From Pontederia crassipes (Eukaryota; Streptophyta; Magnoliopsida; Commelinales; Pontederiaceae): a stretch of DNA of 64,000 bases. Numbering within the stretch: the first letter of the stretch is position 1; each line of letters begins with the position of its first letter. The notes beneath the pieces were generated by a model. That model saw only the letters and a program-made list of their open reading frames with translations. It ran no database searches and had not been told where the DNA came from. Positions 1 through 11,397 of this stretch are shown here, piece by piece. The position numbers and the translations under genes are program-made. The stretch lies in the NCBI GenBank assembly GCA_030549335.1, contig CM060198.1, positions 44,308,353 to 44,372,352 of the forward strand, given 5' to 3'.

Positions 1-1680
1 TATATTAATAAATTTTATTTTAAATTGTTCTTATTTTTTTATTTAACACTTTTATTTCCTTTATTTATGCCCTTTGATAATTTTTTATTTTAATATTATT
101 CATTTTTAAATACTTATTATTTTTATTTCAATTTCTATTTAATTTTATACATATCATATTCCCTCCTCTTTAACATTCCTTGTATTCCCTTCTTTTTTTT
201 TCTTTTTTAACTTTCCTATTTTATCATTTTTTATTTTTTTCAAAATATGAATTAAACCATACCCGGTTCAATATCAAAAATGAGTTTGACATGTCGGATC
301 ATATCACCGATTGGTTCATTAAACTGATTCAACCGATCGATCTGATCCAATTTTAATAATATTGGTTAGAAGATTGTGTTCGTGTAACAAGGTCCCCATC
401 CGTCAGAGTTTTCATGGTAAAAGCTGTATAAAAAAATCCAGATAATGCAAATTGATATATATGTAGTTTTAAACTTGATTGTGCAAACAAAAAAAAGAGG
501 AGTTTCTATTATCTACAATTATCTTATACTATATAATAATAGTGTTGATGTGCCCTTGAATACTTACAACCGTTCAACTGATACCTTCCATGCAGATATG
601 GGACCTTAAATTGTTCCTCTTTCTTCGGCAAAAAGTGTGTTCCTCTTGTATTGATTAATGAGAGCGAGGAGATCTAGAGGTCCATGGCCCAGAATGGAAC
701 ATCAAAATTTAATTGATCACTGAGCTCTATTTTCACATTCTATATATATTGGAAGCTTCTATTCCTAATTTTAAGTATTTTTATTTCTACATATATATAG
801 ATATGTGTTGTATAAACGTTAAAGATAACAATCTGAAGAGTTTTTTTTAGTATTTAGTATAATTTTAGAGATGTATCATTTGAATTAAAATACCACATTT
901 AGATCAAGACGAGCCGAGACCTTTGCAATATTTGAGGAAAAAATGACATGACGCCTTTGAATTAAAGTTATAATTTTTCCATCGTCTATGCAAGGCATCC
1001 TTTATTTAGATATACCAATAATTGAAAGTTTGTGTTCAAAAGATCTTTTTCTCTCTCTTGTTCTCTCTGCGACTCTAGTGTTTAACTTTTTTTTTCTATG
1101 CAACAAGAATTCTGACGTATTAATTTTCTACAACGTAAGCTCTTTTACACACAATTAAATAGATGGCAAATTAAAGCTAATGGAAACTGAACTTCACATT
1201 TGTAATATTAGTTTACAAATTCAGATTGAACATGCTTAGTTAAGCTTCAAGTAACAACGTAATTAATAACGTAATTGAAGTAAAGATGAATATCTTATAA
1301 ATTCTTACGTCATCTTTAATGTGATCGCTCTAATTGTCCAATATCGGTCACAAATAGATGTTTAAAAGGAAGTAGAGTATTTTTTAATTGAAATAGAATA
1401 GTATATGGATGAAATGCTTTTCTAGTTTATTTAATATATTTCAGAGAAATATCTAGTATCCAAATAGGATTATAATTACTAATTCTAATTACAATGATGT
1501 ACAAAGTGTGAATAATTATCTGTAACAAGGTTATAGTAAGAGCACTATGAAAATTTTATACATGCCATACATGCTTAAAATTGCAGCACAGTTTAAATGC
1601 CGAGTTATAAATACTTAGAATCATGTAAGACAAAGGAGAAAACATCTAGAGTTTCATGCATTTCAATCATTTGTCTGTCT
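1..1680. other. AT-rich intergenic DNA, nothing recognised
   Basis: Long T- and A-rich tracts with no open frame of useful length, no splice-compatible coding run and no clear repeat termini. It is the left flank of the large inverted-repeat structure that starts near 1685. Confidence 0.6.
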
Positions 1681-2197
1681 AGGAAAAATTACATCAAATA
1701 CCCTTCAACTTTGATGTCTACTCAGCGATATCCTCCAACTTCACTTTGTAATATGAATGCACTCCATCTTTGAATTTGTTACACAGAATGCCCTCCCAAC
1801 CGGGAATATCCCATCTCCCAGTCGGTCTGTTGACGTGGCGATGCTCTCTCTCCACCACGCAGAAAAGCATTCGACGTAACATCGCCACATCAATAAATTA
1901 ATAAAAAATAAATATAATAATAAAATATTAAAAAAAGACATTTCGTCTCTATCCGACGTCCTCGTCGGAGGGAGAAGAGGAGGCCGACGAAGGGGGCGCG
2001 CCCTTGCCCCCCTCTCTGTGACCTTGTTTCATTCTGTAAAAAATTTATTTTACAGTATAGATGCTTATGACCTTCTCTCAATGCTCTGCGGTAATGATTC
2101 CTCTGGGATTATGACATTTACCACAATGATGTTGTCCATAGATCAAATTATTTTGTGGATTAGATTTACTTGACTGTCTACGGCTCCATTGCGTGTT

Positions 2198-3125
2198 TTG
2201 TCACAACCCCAAATCAAGCCTTAATTTAATTCGGAGTTCGCGACTCATTATAAATGATCAAATAAAATCGAAAAGGATCACAGAAATGTGATGTAAATAT
2301 TTTTTCTAAAATCAAAAGAAATAAAAATATATCATTAAATAAATTACACAATTTTATGATGATCATTTCAGAGCAAACCAACTACATTAAATTTTACATT
2401 TTACAAAATGACTTTACATTCTTATAAAATGACACATATTAATACACATATCAAAGTCTCTCGATATCCTAACAAAAAGACACGAGAGTAACAACTCTCC
2501 TTAACACCTTTACAATAGAGGAGCTAAACACTGCTAAGATTATACCTCGCACGATCCAAGGAACTATAATGATCTGAAAAATATTAGAAACAACATGGTG
2601 AACTCAAATAGCTCAGTAATCATAGTCTATGTGTTACCAGCTAATTAATTCGAAGAAACATGAAAAAGCATACAATAATCATAATATCAAAATAAATATT
2701 TTCATATATTTTATAATTACATATATAACATTCTAATCAAAAGCATCATACTCAATTTGCAATCAAATATCATTTAAATCATAACAAACATGTGTTTGCA
2801 AATGCAATACTCTCATATGGATGCACGGATCACCAACTGACCAATGGCCGGTAAGTGAATTCTAAAGGTGGCTCCCATCGTGATCAACGATGTAGCACTT
2901 AGTTCTATTTTACTTCATCCCTTTCGTGAAACGTATCATATAGTGATAGGTGAATTCTAGAGGTGGCTCCCATCACGACTCCTCACGATGTAGTATTTAG
3001 CTCCGTATGGTACTTAGCTTTAGTTTATCTCAACACATTTTTTGAGAACAAAATGATGTATTGAATTCTAGAGGTGGCTCCCATCGTGATCAGCGATATA
3101 TCACTTAGGATTTTTCTTTACTATT
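2198..3125 (-). repeat. Left inner arm: LTR-like, inverted relative to the right arm
   Basis: It begins TGTCACAACCCC and aligns as reverse complement with 3655-4641, for example around 'gctaaacactgctaag', 'atctgaaaaatattag' and 'tatgtgttacca'. The inner part holds three copies, about 95-115 bp apart, of a unit built on 'ggtggctcccatcgtgatca'. The arms differ at many sites, so the duplication is old. Confidence 0.55.
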
Positions 3126-3654
3126 TGTGCAATATGTCATAATTTTAGGTCAATCCTTATGTTCAATAGTTACTTACATTATAAGAGTAAATACTTAAGG
3201 TTCATATACCTTTGCAATTAATAATGTTTCATGTGTGAGAGGCATATGTTCATATCATAGTAGTAATGTGTTTTTTACTATTATTGTTATAGGAGTAGAA
3301 GAGTAAAGTAGTGAAAAAGGAAAGAAAAACATTTTGTTAGTCCTTATAGATAAGTTGGTTTCTCTTACTCTATGTATTCACTTCCTTTGAATTCAGTGTG
3401 ACATTGATTGTTATATGTATTAAATGCATATCTCGATAACTCTATATGAAAATTTCTATTGAATGATTGATCAATTGATGGTTCATTGGAATAGCTTATG
3501 TGAAATGTTATTGATCGAGTTTATAGGATGTAATCATATTCTGTTTGAATAAGTATCTGATATTATTCATTTTTTGATATTCGAGATATGATTGTTATGT
3601 GATGAATCATGCATCGACATCTGCTTGTATTTACATATATATATGATAGTTGGA

Positions 3655-4641
3655 GCTCAGTGCTACATCGCTAATCACGATGGGAGCCACCTCTAGAGTC
3701 CAATCTATCACTCAGAAATGAGATGAGATAAGATAAAGCTAAGTGTCTTTGTGAAGCCAAGTGCTACACCTTAAGGGTGGGTGCCACCTCTAGGATTCGT
3801 ATGGGCCATCTCTGGAAGCCATCTATCACTTTCTTATCTGTTCCTCATAAATGGGATGAGATAAGATGAAACTAAGTGTCGTGCAAATCTAAGTGCTACA
3901 TCGTGACGGTGGAAGCCACCTCTAGAATTCATATGGGCCACCTCTAAAGCCATCTATCGACTATACAAACTGGCCAGTTGGTGATCCGTGCATTCATATG
4001 AGAGTGTTACATTTTGCATTCATCCGTTTGAGATTTATTATATAATTGTAGAATTGAAGTGAATGTTATATATCTTTTTGTATGATTATAAAAGTTGTTA
4101 TGTATGCCATTATCTATGCCATACTATTCATTGTCTCTTCAAATTTATCAGATGGTAATACATAGCTTATGAGTTATCAACTTTCTGAGTTATTATTTGC
4201 TCATAGTGTGTTGTACACTTTTTTTTCAGATTAGTAGAACTTTTGGGATCGTGAGAAATAGCCTTAGCAGGGTGTAGATCATTTTTGCTGCTAAGGTATT
4301 GAGAAGTCATGTGCTCCATCGTGCATACTAGATAGAAGACTTGTAATTCTCATATTCCTCTGATAAGATATAGAGAGAGATTGATATGTGCTATCTACAA
4401 AAAGTAATTTTGTACCTTGTAAAATATAAATATTTTATGACTATGTGGTGGTGTAAACCTTAGAGTTGTTACATGCTCTGAAGTATCAATATAAATTGCA
4501 TGATTTGGTTATATGTGTTATCACTTTCTTGTATTATCTAGAGGAGTTATGCACATTTTTTTAAAAAAAAGAAAATTATTTGATCATCTATAATCAGTCA
4601 CGAGCTCTGATTTAAATCATGGTTTAAATCAACATCGTGAC
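3655..4641 (+). repeat. Right inner arm: LTR-like, followed by a primer-binding-site-like motif
   Basis: Diverged reverse complement of 2198-3125. It ends AACATCGTGACA and within a few bases is followed by 'tggtatcaaagg' (about 4648-4659), which resembles the plant initiator-Met tRNA primer-binding site TGGTATCAGAGC. That suggests the arm is a 5' LTR on the plus strand. It contains three units with 'gatgggagccacctctag', the mirror of those in the left arm. Confidence 0.5.
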
Positions 4642-4970
4642 AATTATGGTATCAAAGGGACGAAATATCTTTTTTAATATTTTATTATTATATTTATTTT
4701 TTATTAATTTGCTGATGTGATGGTGTCACGTCGAATGCTCTCCTGCGTGGTGGAGTAGAGCATCGTCACGTCAGCGGACCGATCAAAAAATTGAGTATTC
4801 CGATCGGCAGGGTATTCCGTGTAACAAATTCGAAGATGAAGGACATTCGTGTTACAAAATGAAGTTGGAGAGTATAACTGAACAAACATCAAAATTGAAG
4901 AATATTTAGTGTAATTTAATCTACTATTTATCATGTAAATATTTTATATTGCTCACTATGTTTTCCTTTA

Positions 4971-5665
4971 GGCTGTGTTTGGTACGGGAACATTAGTAGA
5001 ATATTTGTTCTCGAGAACTAATTGATGTGATAGAAAAGTTTGGATTGGTGTTTGGATGAAAAAGTGTAATGATGAGAATTTAAAAAGTTGATGTGATGGA
5101 TAAGTTTTAGTGAGTGTTTGGATAAAAAATAAGAACTAAGAATATAATTTATTATTTTATGAGATATAAAATTATAGTAAATAAGAATATATTATTAATA
5201 TTATAATTTACGTAAATTGTTATATTGTTAATATTATTTTTATTTATTTAGATTAAACATTTTAAATATTATTAATATTATAATTTACGTATATTTTAAA
5301 ATCCAAATATAATTTATTTTTTAAAAAAATAATTGAATAGTTTAATTAATAAAATATTTATTAATTATTAGAACTAATTATTTTATACTTTTTAATTAAT
5401 AACATTTAATAAATTATTTTATAATATCCTTAATAATGTATTAATATATTATAAATTATATATACATACAAACTAAAATAATTAAAAAAATAGATGAAAT
5501 TAAAAAAAGATTGTGGCTCGAGAAAAAAAGGAAATGGCAAGAACATTCAATGTTCTTGCCGAACATTTGGGCGAGAATATTTTGACAAATGTTCTCGTCC
5601 AGCTCACGTGTTTGTTTCCAGAACAATCGGAACATTTCAAATGTTCCGTGCTGCTAAACGCAGCC
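4971..5665. mobile_element. Non-autonomous DNA transposon (MITE-like), 695 bp
   Basis: The left end reads GGCTGTGTTTGGTACGGGAA and the right end, reverse-complemented, reads GGCTGCGTTTAGCAGCACGG, forming imperfect TIRs of the 'GTTTGG' type common in plant MITEs. The interior is very AT-rich without a plausible gene; short GAACATT repeats and their complements form a hairpin near the right end. The flanks are TTA on the left and ATA on the right, so a Harbinger-type TTA target duplication is possible but not clean. Confidence 0.55.
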
Positions 5666-7336
5666 ATAAAAAAAAAGTAACATGTAACTATTTATTTAGC
5701 ATGAACTGTTGATAGGCAGTTGTTAAAAGGTGGGATGCCAACAAAAACAAATAAAAATTAAACATGAAGGTTGATCAATCTGCAAAGCCCCCAGAATGCC
5801 ATGTGCTCCTAACATGGTGGGTATGCCTTCAAAGTTCAACGCCCTACTTGTCATCAAAACTAGGCCAAATGCTAAAACTTTGTATATACCACTGGCAAGG
5901 ATTAGAAACCATCATTGATATCTAACAATATTGTGGCATAGAAATGTGGGCAACCAATGCGACAATATTCTTCAAATTTGTAACAACAGTCTAGGAATCA
6001 TATCTCCTAAATAATAATAATATATTTAGGAGATTTCTCCAAGTACATCATCCTGTCGACGTGTGTTGCATCTGTTCATGGAATTTCCCGCCATCAATTT
6101 AATGTAAATCACCTACTTAGAAGACAATAATTATATGTCATATTTTGTCATGACGATGTGGTTCACGATCGTGTTACATGCTGACACGTGTAAAACTATT
6201 ACATAAATGAGAGTTTAATGTTGAAAAGTGTGCATGATTTTTTTTTCGTCATAAGTAAGCTAATTTTTCCACTATATGAGAATTTTTTTCTAGGTTACAA
6301 AAGAAAATGGGAAAAAAATAAAACAAATTACCATATTATTATTAACTATTATGAATGAAAACTAAGTTCTCCTTGATTGTCACACTATTAATTTGATAAA
6401 ATTAAACATTTTTCATATAGAAAATGTAAACTTATAGATGTCCGCAAGTTCATTTGGTGATATTAGCTAGCTTCATGTCCGAGACGCAAAAATGTTAAAC
6501 GTTTTAAATTAAGAGAGATAACAGTGAATATTTTGAAAAAAAAAGATTAATGAGTATTTAGAACAATGTAGAAATTATTTTTTATTTAATTAATTTAATT
6601 CATAATTAGAATAATCATATACTTACTAGATGAAGTATTATTAATTATTATTAAAGTAATTTAATAATAAAAAGTATTATTTTAGTAGTAAATGAATTGT
6701 AGCCGTTAAAATGACTTGATCATAATTATGAAATAATTAAACGATCTTGAGTTTGATGTGGTGCACTATTTAATTAATAAAATAAATCAATATCTAATTA
6801 TTTTATTAATTTAATAAGTAAAATTAATACTCTATTTCTCTTTTAAAAAATTGGATGATCTCGTATCATAGTTAAGTAAAGCGCTCTCATCTCTCTCTCT
6901 CTCACACACACACAATAAAAAAATGTTGACCGTTAAATTATGAGAACTGAATATTTTCAAACCTGTTGGATGATCCTGTCATAGTTTACTGTCGTAAATT
7001 CTTTTCTCTCGACAAGAAGTAAAGCTCTCTCTCTTTCTCGATCTCTCGACAACAAGTAAAGCTCTCTCTCTCTCTAGGGGAGGGAGGGTGACTGCATGGT
7101 CATGTGAGTGGGGGCGGATTGCTGGAGGGCTCCCTCAGCGGTTGGTACTTCTCAACAGGCCGGAACAAATGCATGTGCTGCTTGATTTGGACAATCGCTC
7201 GCTGTGCGCAATCTGTTCATGAGGAGCCGAAGAGCTGCTGATCCTGACTTGAGAGCAACCAACTTGTCTCCTTGTTCTTGCACTAGTAGAAAGCAACCAT
7301 CCACCCTCCAACCCCCCCCATGCATCCATCTCCAAC
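5666..7336. other. Upstream region of the expansin gene
   Basis: AT-rich intergenic DNA with no gene seen. Short CT- and CA-type microsatellites lie at about 6885-6915 and 7024-7078, closer to the gene. The last 250 bp become more GC-rich on approach to the TATA box at 7337. Confidence 0.5.
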
Positions 7337-7343
7337 TATATAA
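7337..7343 (+). promoter_or_regulatory. Probable TATA box of the expansin gene
   Basis: TATATAA lies 83 bp before the chosen ATG at 7426. A start of transcription about 30 bp downstream would give a leader of roughly 55 nt, which is rich in C and A as expected for a plant 5' UTR. Inferred from position only. Confidence 0.55.
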
Positions 7344-7425
7344 GCTCTCCCTTCCCTTCCCTCCAAATCCATCTCAACACCAAGCAACTGCAATCTCCAA
7401 CAGTACTACTGACTCGTTGTCTCCA

Positions 7426-8543
7426 ATGGCCAATCCAAAGATTTCACTCTCCCGAGCTCTCTACTTGTGCATCTCCTGCCTTGCCTTCTTCCTCTCACGC
7501 GGTGCCGGGCAATGGGAGGGTGGCCATGCCACCTTCTACGGCGGCGGCGATGCCTCCGGCACTATGGGTCAGTATTCTTAAACTTAGATCATGTTATGTT
7601 GATAAACCGCTCCCTGCATCACGAGTGAATTGTATATATGTAGTAAGTAATCTTGGATTGGATTGTGTTTCCAGGTGGGGCTTGTGGATACGGCAACCTC
7701 AACAGCCAGGGGTACGGCACGAACACCGCTGCCCTGAGCACGGCGCTCTTCAACAACGGGCTCACCTGCGGGGCGTGCTACGAGCTGCAGTGCAGGGACG
7801 ACCCGCAGTGGTGCCTCCCGGGCTCCATCGTCGTCACGGCCACCAACTTTTGCCCGCCCAACTTCGCGCTCGCCAACGACAATGGCGGGTGGTGCAACCC
7901 TCCGCTCCAGCACTTCGACCTCGCCGAGCCCGCCTTCCTCCAGATCGCCCAGTACCGGGCCGGCATCGTCCCGGTCTCCTTCCGAAGGTGCGCGAATTCT
8001 GTGATCTGTCTGTCTGTGGTACAAACGTAAAAATAAGATTTTGCTGTCACATCATAAGCCTCGATCGAGGGTTGTCGATGTACGTGTGACGCGCGCGTAA
8101 GGGTAGATTACAAGAATTTAGTAATAAAACCAGTAGGGGCCGTCGTCGCTTGTCTTGTCTTCCCTGCGGGTAGGAAAAAAAAAATTCGTAAACAGTGATT
8201 ACTGTGAAATTAATGGATCTACGTATGACATCGACGCAGGGTGCCGTGCGTGAAGCCAGGGGGGATAAGGTTCACCATCAACGGCCACTCCTATTTCAAC
8301 CTGGTTCTCATCACCAACGTCGGCGGCGCCGGCGACGTGCACGCCGTGTCGATCAAGGGATCGAAGACCGGGTGGCAGGCCATGTCGCGCAACTGGGGGC
8401 AGAACTGGCAGAGCAACGGGTACCTCGACGGCCAGAGCCTCTCCTTCCAGGTGACCACCAGCGACGGAAGGACCGTCACCAGCTACGACGTCGCCCCCGC
8501 CGGTTGGCAGTTCGGCCAGACCTTCGAGGGAGGCCAGTTCTAA
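7426..8543 (+). CDS. Alpha-expansin (EXPA), three exons, 252 aa
   Basis: Cell-wall-loosening protein that acts in the apoplast by disrupting non-covalent contacts between cellulose and matrix glycans without hydrolysis. Exons, placed by eye: 7426-7567, 7675-7987 and 8240-8543, with GT-AG introns of 107 and 252 bp, giving 252 aa, the normal family length. Residues 1-26 form a hydrophobic signal peptide ([12 protein letters not shown]), followed by the mature start [20 protein letters not shown]. The N-terminal double-psi-beta-barrel domain shows GGACGYGNL, the CGACYEL cysteine motif, NFCPPN and the HFD motif of the GH45-like domain. The C-terminal CBM63-type domain shows [28 protein letters not shown] and the terminal GQTFEGGQF. 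Aromatic residues typical of the binding face are present. VPCVKPGG replaces the commoner VPCRRRGG-type junction. The paralogue cannot be assigned, so no symbol is given. Confidence 0.97.
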
Positions 8544-9199
8544 GCCATGCGCGCGTGGCCGGCCGACCAGCCAGCGATCTCAAACATACATGATCCTGTG
8601 CATGCCTCCTATAATTCATAGGCCTTACAGGATTTTGGATTGGTTCAATGCAGAGGTGGCTCATAGAGCACCCGCTGAGGCCTAAATATAATTATAGTTA
8701 AAAGTTATATAACTCATTTCTGAATTGTGTGTTCTTGCGTGTACGCATGATTTTTCTTAGAGTTTTGAGTCATTCAAATGGCCTTGTGACATCCTCATGA
8801 CCTTTTACGAGTATAAGTAAAAGTATTTATGTATACATGCATGAGTGTACTGTAGACAGTAGGAACCTCAACTATATATAGTTGGGTTGAGGCACGTGTT
8901 GCATTGTCAAAAGATTACTTATAAAAAGATTTCTGGCACAATTTTTAGTTTATTTGATGCGTACCTCAATGGCACAAAGATGATTTCTTCTTTGCTTTCT
9001 TGAACCATCATCACTAAGCTATAAAAATATCCACTCATGAATTATTCCATTTTTTAAGATAGCTCATTTGTCATGTTTTATGTTAACTTTGTTTTTTCCT
9101 TTTCTAATTGTTTTACCCTTTACCCCATATCTGAAAAATGTTAAAGAATAATTAGAATGTACTTCAAATAAGAAACACTCAATTAACTAAAAGGATACA
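8544..9199. other. Expansin 3' flank and intergenic DNA
   Basis: It presumably begins with the 3' UTR. A small perfect palindrome, CAACTATATATAGTTG, lies near 8869-8884; no function can be given to it. Nothing else was recognised before the LTR retrotransposon at 9200. Confidence 0.5.
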
Positions 9200-11377
9200 T
9201 GTAACGCCCCCAAATCGACCCCCGCCACGTGGCGAAGACCAATCTGAAGACGCTACGACATGCTATAACTTGACCATAATATTGATCATATTTCAGTCAA
9301 AAATTGAGACACGTCAGCGGAAAGATAATAAAATCAAAGAAGATAACATAATTAATGCGGAAGTCTAAAAGTGGCTATATCATTGCTAAGAAATAAAATA
9401 AGTTCTACATCATGAATATAAAATGCGAAAGGTAAATAAAAACTAATAAGCATTCTAAAAGTCCTATGGTTCATGTGCTGTCCTATCGCCAGAGCCCCAT
9501 CACCACACGCCGACTCCACCACGTCACTGACCTGGTCCTGTGGAAATCAGACACAGGGGAGGAGGTCCTCTCGTAAGCTTTACAGCCTAGTGGGGAACCA
9601 CATGATATACAATGCATGACATGAATATAATAATAATCAACGATAAATAATCATGCTTAACTTGAACGTGAAAGATAACATATCAGTATCATGGATCATA
9701 ATAAGATTAAGATCAGCGATATCATGAATCAAGAGGATCAATAATACATAGTAAACTTGAAATCATGACATACTTGACTTGACTTGAACTTGAACATGCT
9801 TGTTGATCTTGGTTATTAATTAACAATCATGGTGACTTTGAGGTGCCTTTAATTCTTGGGGTATGCCCAGCAAACGATACGGCCTTGTGCGGGTCAATGG
9901 ATGATCAAACCATGACCAAGGGAACGACCCTTATCTTGATGCACTTGGCTTGGACTGGCAACCCATCATTAATCTTTCATCTGAACTTATTAATCACTTT
10001 TATTATCTTGTCATTCTTTGTATCGTGTGATGAAGGAGATATGATCGGTATGAGGTAAATCAAGACAAAGAGTTCATGTTGGAATTATAAGGAAATCAAT
10101 AATGTTCATATCAAAATAAAGAGAGACTAATGGGTGAATTTTGCTAGATTTTACGCCCTCACATCTTCTGGATTTTTTTTACGCCCGAAGAATCTCCTTC
10201 ACCTTACGGCCGTAAAACCCTAATTCTTTGGATTTTACGCCCGAGGAATTCCTTCACCTTACGGCCGCAAAACCCTAATTCTTTGGATTTTACGCCTGAG
10301 GAATTCCTTCACCTTACGGCCGTAAAATCCTACCTCTCTATTCCATTACGGCCGTAAAGTTTACCCCTATTGCATTACGGCCGTAAGCTTCATCTTTTTT
10401 TTTTAATTTTTTTACGGCCAATCCATCTCCGCTTTCTCTCTCTCCATCCTTTTCTTTACGGCCGTAAAATCCTACCTCTCTATTCCATTACGGCCGTAAA
10501 GTTTACCCCTATTGCATTACGGCCGTAAGCTTCATCTTTTTTTTTTAATTTTCTTACGGCCAATCCATCTCCGCTTTCTCTCTCTCCATCCTTTTTTTAC
10601 GACCGTAAAATCCTACCTCTCTATTCCATTACGGCCGTAAAGTTTACCCCTATTGCATTACGGCCGTAAGCTTCATCTTTTTTTTTAATTCTCTTACGGC
10701 CAATCCATCTCCGCTTTCTCTCTCTCCATCCTTTTCTCGACCGTAAGAAAATTACGGCCAAACAAATTTACGATCGTAATACTTCTACTTTAAAATTAGG
10801 TTGCGTTATAAAACCGAGAACGGAATCCCCTCTAAATCTTACATCTTAGCAATCAATAATACAGAAAATATAACAAACAGAAATAACTATGCATGCAACA
10901 ATCAACCAATCAAAGAATTCAAGAAATCAAACAATTAAAAATAATAACTTGAATCATATTCGTATTCTTTTCATAATGATTCGGGCATGAGTTGATATAA
11001 TTCAGAGGCCATGCAAGGTGATTTCGATTCACCCACCTCTATTCGCGATCAACGGCCGCGTCCCCTATTTTCTTCCCTAATTTCCTCTCGGCCACCTTCT
11101 GCAGAATTCCAACAAAGGCGTGAGAAATTCTGCTCTTGTCGCGCACGAACAACAGCACGGGGAGCAAAGAAAAAAAAGAGGTCGTGGGGTTTAATGCATA
11201 AATCTGATTCTATATATATAACAATCTCCACCCTAATCAGATCTGATGAAATAAGAGTTTATCTCTTTTTCTTTTCCAACTTTGAGTTGCATTGGACTTT
11301 ATCCCCCAGCAGTGTTGTCCATCACGTTATATTATATTATATATATATATTTATTTATCTTTTTGTTGGTTGTTACA
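9200..11377 (-). repeat. 3' LTR of the 9.2-17.45 kb element (by transcription sense)
   Basis: 2178 bp with termini TGTAAC and GTTACA, preceded by the target duplication ATACA. It contains the same palindrome array as its partner, at 10140-10800. An open run that crosses from this LTR into the interior (11011-11622) has no coding character. Confidence 0.9.
10140..10800. repeat. Palindrome array in the LTR (TTACGGCCGTAA)
   Basis: The 12-bp palindrome TTACGGCCGTAA and close variants occur more than ten times. Part of the array is three units of about 141 bp starting at each 'acggccgtaaaatcc' (near 10317, 10459 and 10600); another part is three units of about 57 bp with 'attttacgcccgaggaatt'. 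The same array is at 16225-16860. Confidence 0.9.
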
Positions 11378-11379
11378 TT

Positions 11380-11397
11380 CTTACCCCCTTAAAAGAA
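11380..11397 (-). other. Polypurine tract
   Basis: The minus strand reads TTTCTTTTAAGGGGGTAA just before the LTR start TGTAAC. The same context, 'ttcgagaa' then a purine run then TGTAA, occurs at 59472-59515. Confidence 0.7.

Larger units (their letters stand above)
1685..4925. mobile_element. 3.2-kb inverted-repeat (foldback-like) composite element
   Basis: Sequence at 1685-1950 reappears in reverse complement at 4655-4925. Shared landmarks are the 'ccaacttcactttgta' stretch, the 'gacgtggcgatgctctc' stretch and the AT-rich tail running into 'gacatttcgtc'. Inside these, 2198-3125 is again the diverged reverse complement of 3655-4641, so almost the whole unit folds back around a loop near 3130-3650. 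The outer repeats resemble Mutator-like TIRs; the inner arms look like LTRs (termini TGTCAC and GTGACA). About 245 bp at 1950-2195 on the left has no partner on the right. No transposase frame was seen and no target duplication could be fixed. It could be a MULE that absorbed two LTRs in opposite orientation, or a foldback element. Confidence 0.6.

Noticed and set aside
7481..8089. 202-codon open frame overlapping the expansin exons
   Set aside because: It runs through intron 1 in another frame; the expansin frame with GT-AG splicing explains the region fully.
8868..8885. Hairpin downstream of the expansin stop as a terminator
   Set aside because: Plant mRNA 3' ends are not made by hairpin termination; the palindrome is AT-rich and short.
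10140..10800. CRISPR-like array of spaced palindromes
   Set aside because: Spacers are themselves repeated, units are in tandem within an LTR and the window is plant nuclear DNA.
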